The position numbers and the translations under genes were made by a program. Positions 5,155-5,182 of a DNA stretch of 5,182 nt are shown here, one piece after another. This DNA comes from Candidatus Cloacimonadota bacterium (GTDB lineage: Bacteria > Cloacimonadota > Cloacimonadia > JGIOTU-2), in the NCBI GenBank assembly GCA_014384665.1, contig JACNFI010000113.1:1-5182 (forward strand), written 5' to 3'. The notes beneath the pieces are model-generated. The model worked only from the letters and a program-made list of their open reading frames with translations. It made no database searches and was not told where the DNA came from. Numbering within the stretch: position 1 is the first letter of the stretch; each line of letters begins with the position of its first letter.

Positions 5155-5182
5155 ATGAAATTGAATAAAGAAGAAAGAATCT
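5155..5182 (+). CDS. Possible start of a further gene (first nine codons only)
   Basis: ATG at 5155 opens a frame reading MKLNKEERI up to the window edge. The Lys/Glu-rich start is plausible and the base composition returns to AT-rich here, but no Shine-Dalgarno sequence precedes it, and nine codons cannot identify a product. It would be a same-strand gene following the regulator after about 170 bp. Confidence 0.22.

Noticed and set aside
4986..5168. 60-codon plus-strand frame beginning with GTG and the overlapping minus-strand frame at 4892-5098
   Set aside because: Both are low-complexity peptides generated by the DNA repeat (EERSAF or KADLSS twice, 24 codons apart). The minus-strand frame also runs into the end of the regulator gene. 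No ribosome binding site or domain supports either.

Overview
The window is AT-rich bacterial DNA carrying a two-component regulatory locus. It holds a partial WG-repeat protein gene on the minus strand (running off the left edge), a 421-bp divergent intergenic region, a two-gene plus-strand operon (a very large membrane histidine kinase, then a sigma-54-dependent NtrC-family response regulator), and a purine-rich repeat-bearing tail. There are no rRNA or tRNA genes, CRISPR arrays or insertion sequences. A periplasmic FG-GAP/VCBS-like sensor fused to a kinase, WG repeats, NtrC-type regulators and low GC together suggest a Gram-negative anaerobe of the FCB or a neighbouring candidate phylum (Cloacimonadota/Marinimicrobia-like). 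That placement is inference from gene style only.

Layout: 1-558 (-) is the N-terminal 186 residues of an exported WG-repeat protein with four repeats and the start of a fifth. 559-979 is the divergent control region. Reading toward the WG gene it has a -24/-12 (sigma-54-like) match and a strong ribosome binding site. Further upstream (656-804) is a series of palindromes, the best being three alternating 7-mers TGCAACA / TGTTGCA / TGCAACA whose first pair has the same 17-bp overall size and TGCA ends as NtrC enhancer sites. Reading toward the kinase it has a sigma-70-like TATAAT, a T7A7 palindrome and a 9-bp inverted repeat in the leader. 980-3586 (+) is the kinase, 3597-4982 (+) the response regulator, separated by 10 bp with a ribosome binding site overlapping the kinase stop. 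4983-5182 contains two copies of a small GC-richer repeat unit and perhaps the first codons of another gene.

Working model (inference): the kinase senses something outside the inner membrane through a ~525-residue domain carrying two Asp-rich calcium-binding-type loops, and phosphorylates Asp53 of the regulator. The regulator binds the palindromic array between the divergent genes and, through its AAA+ domain, activates sigma-54 polymerase at the WG-repeat gene. All parts of such a circuit are visible, but the operator assignment and the sigma-54 call need experimental or comparative support. Oddities worth attention are the Asp-to-Asn change in the kinase G1 box, the GSFTDA form of the sigma-54 contact loop, the lack of a ribosome binding site before the kinase, and the repeat units after the operon.
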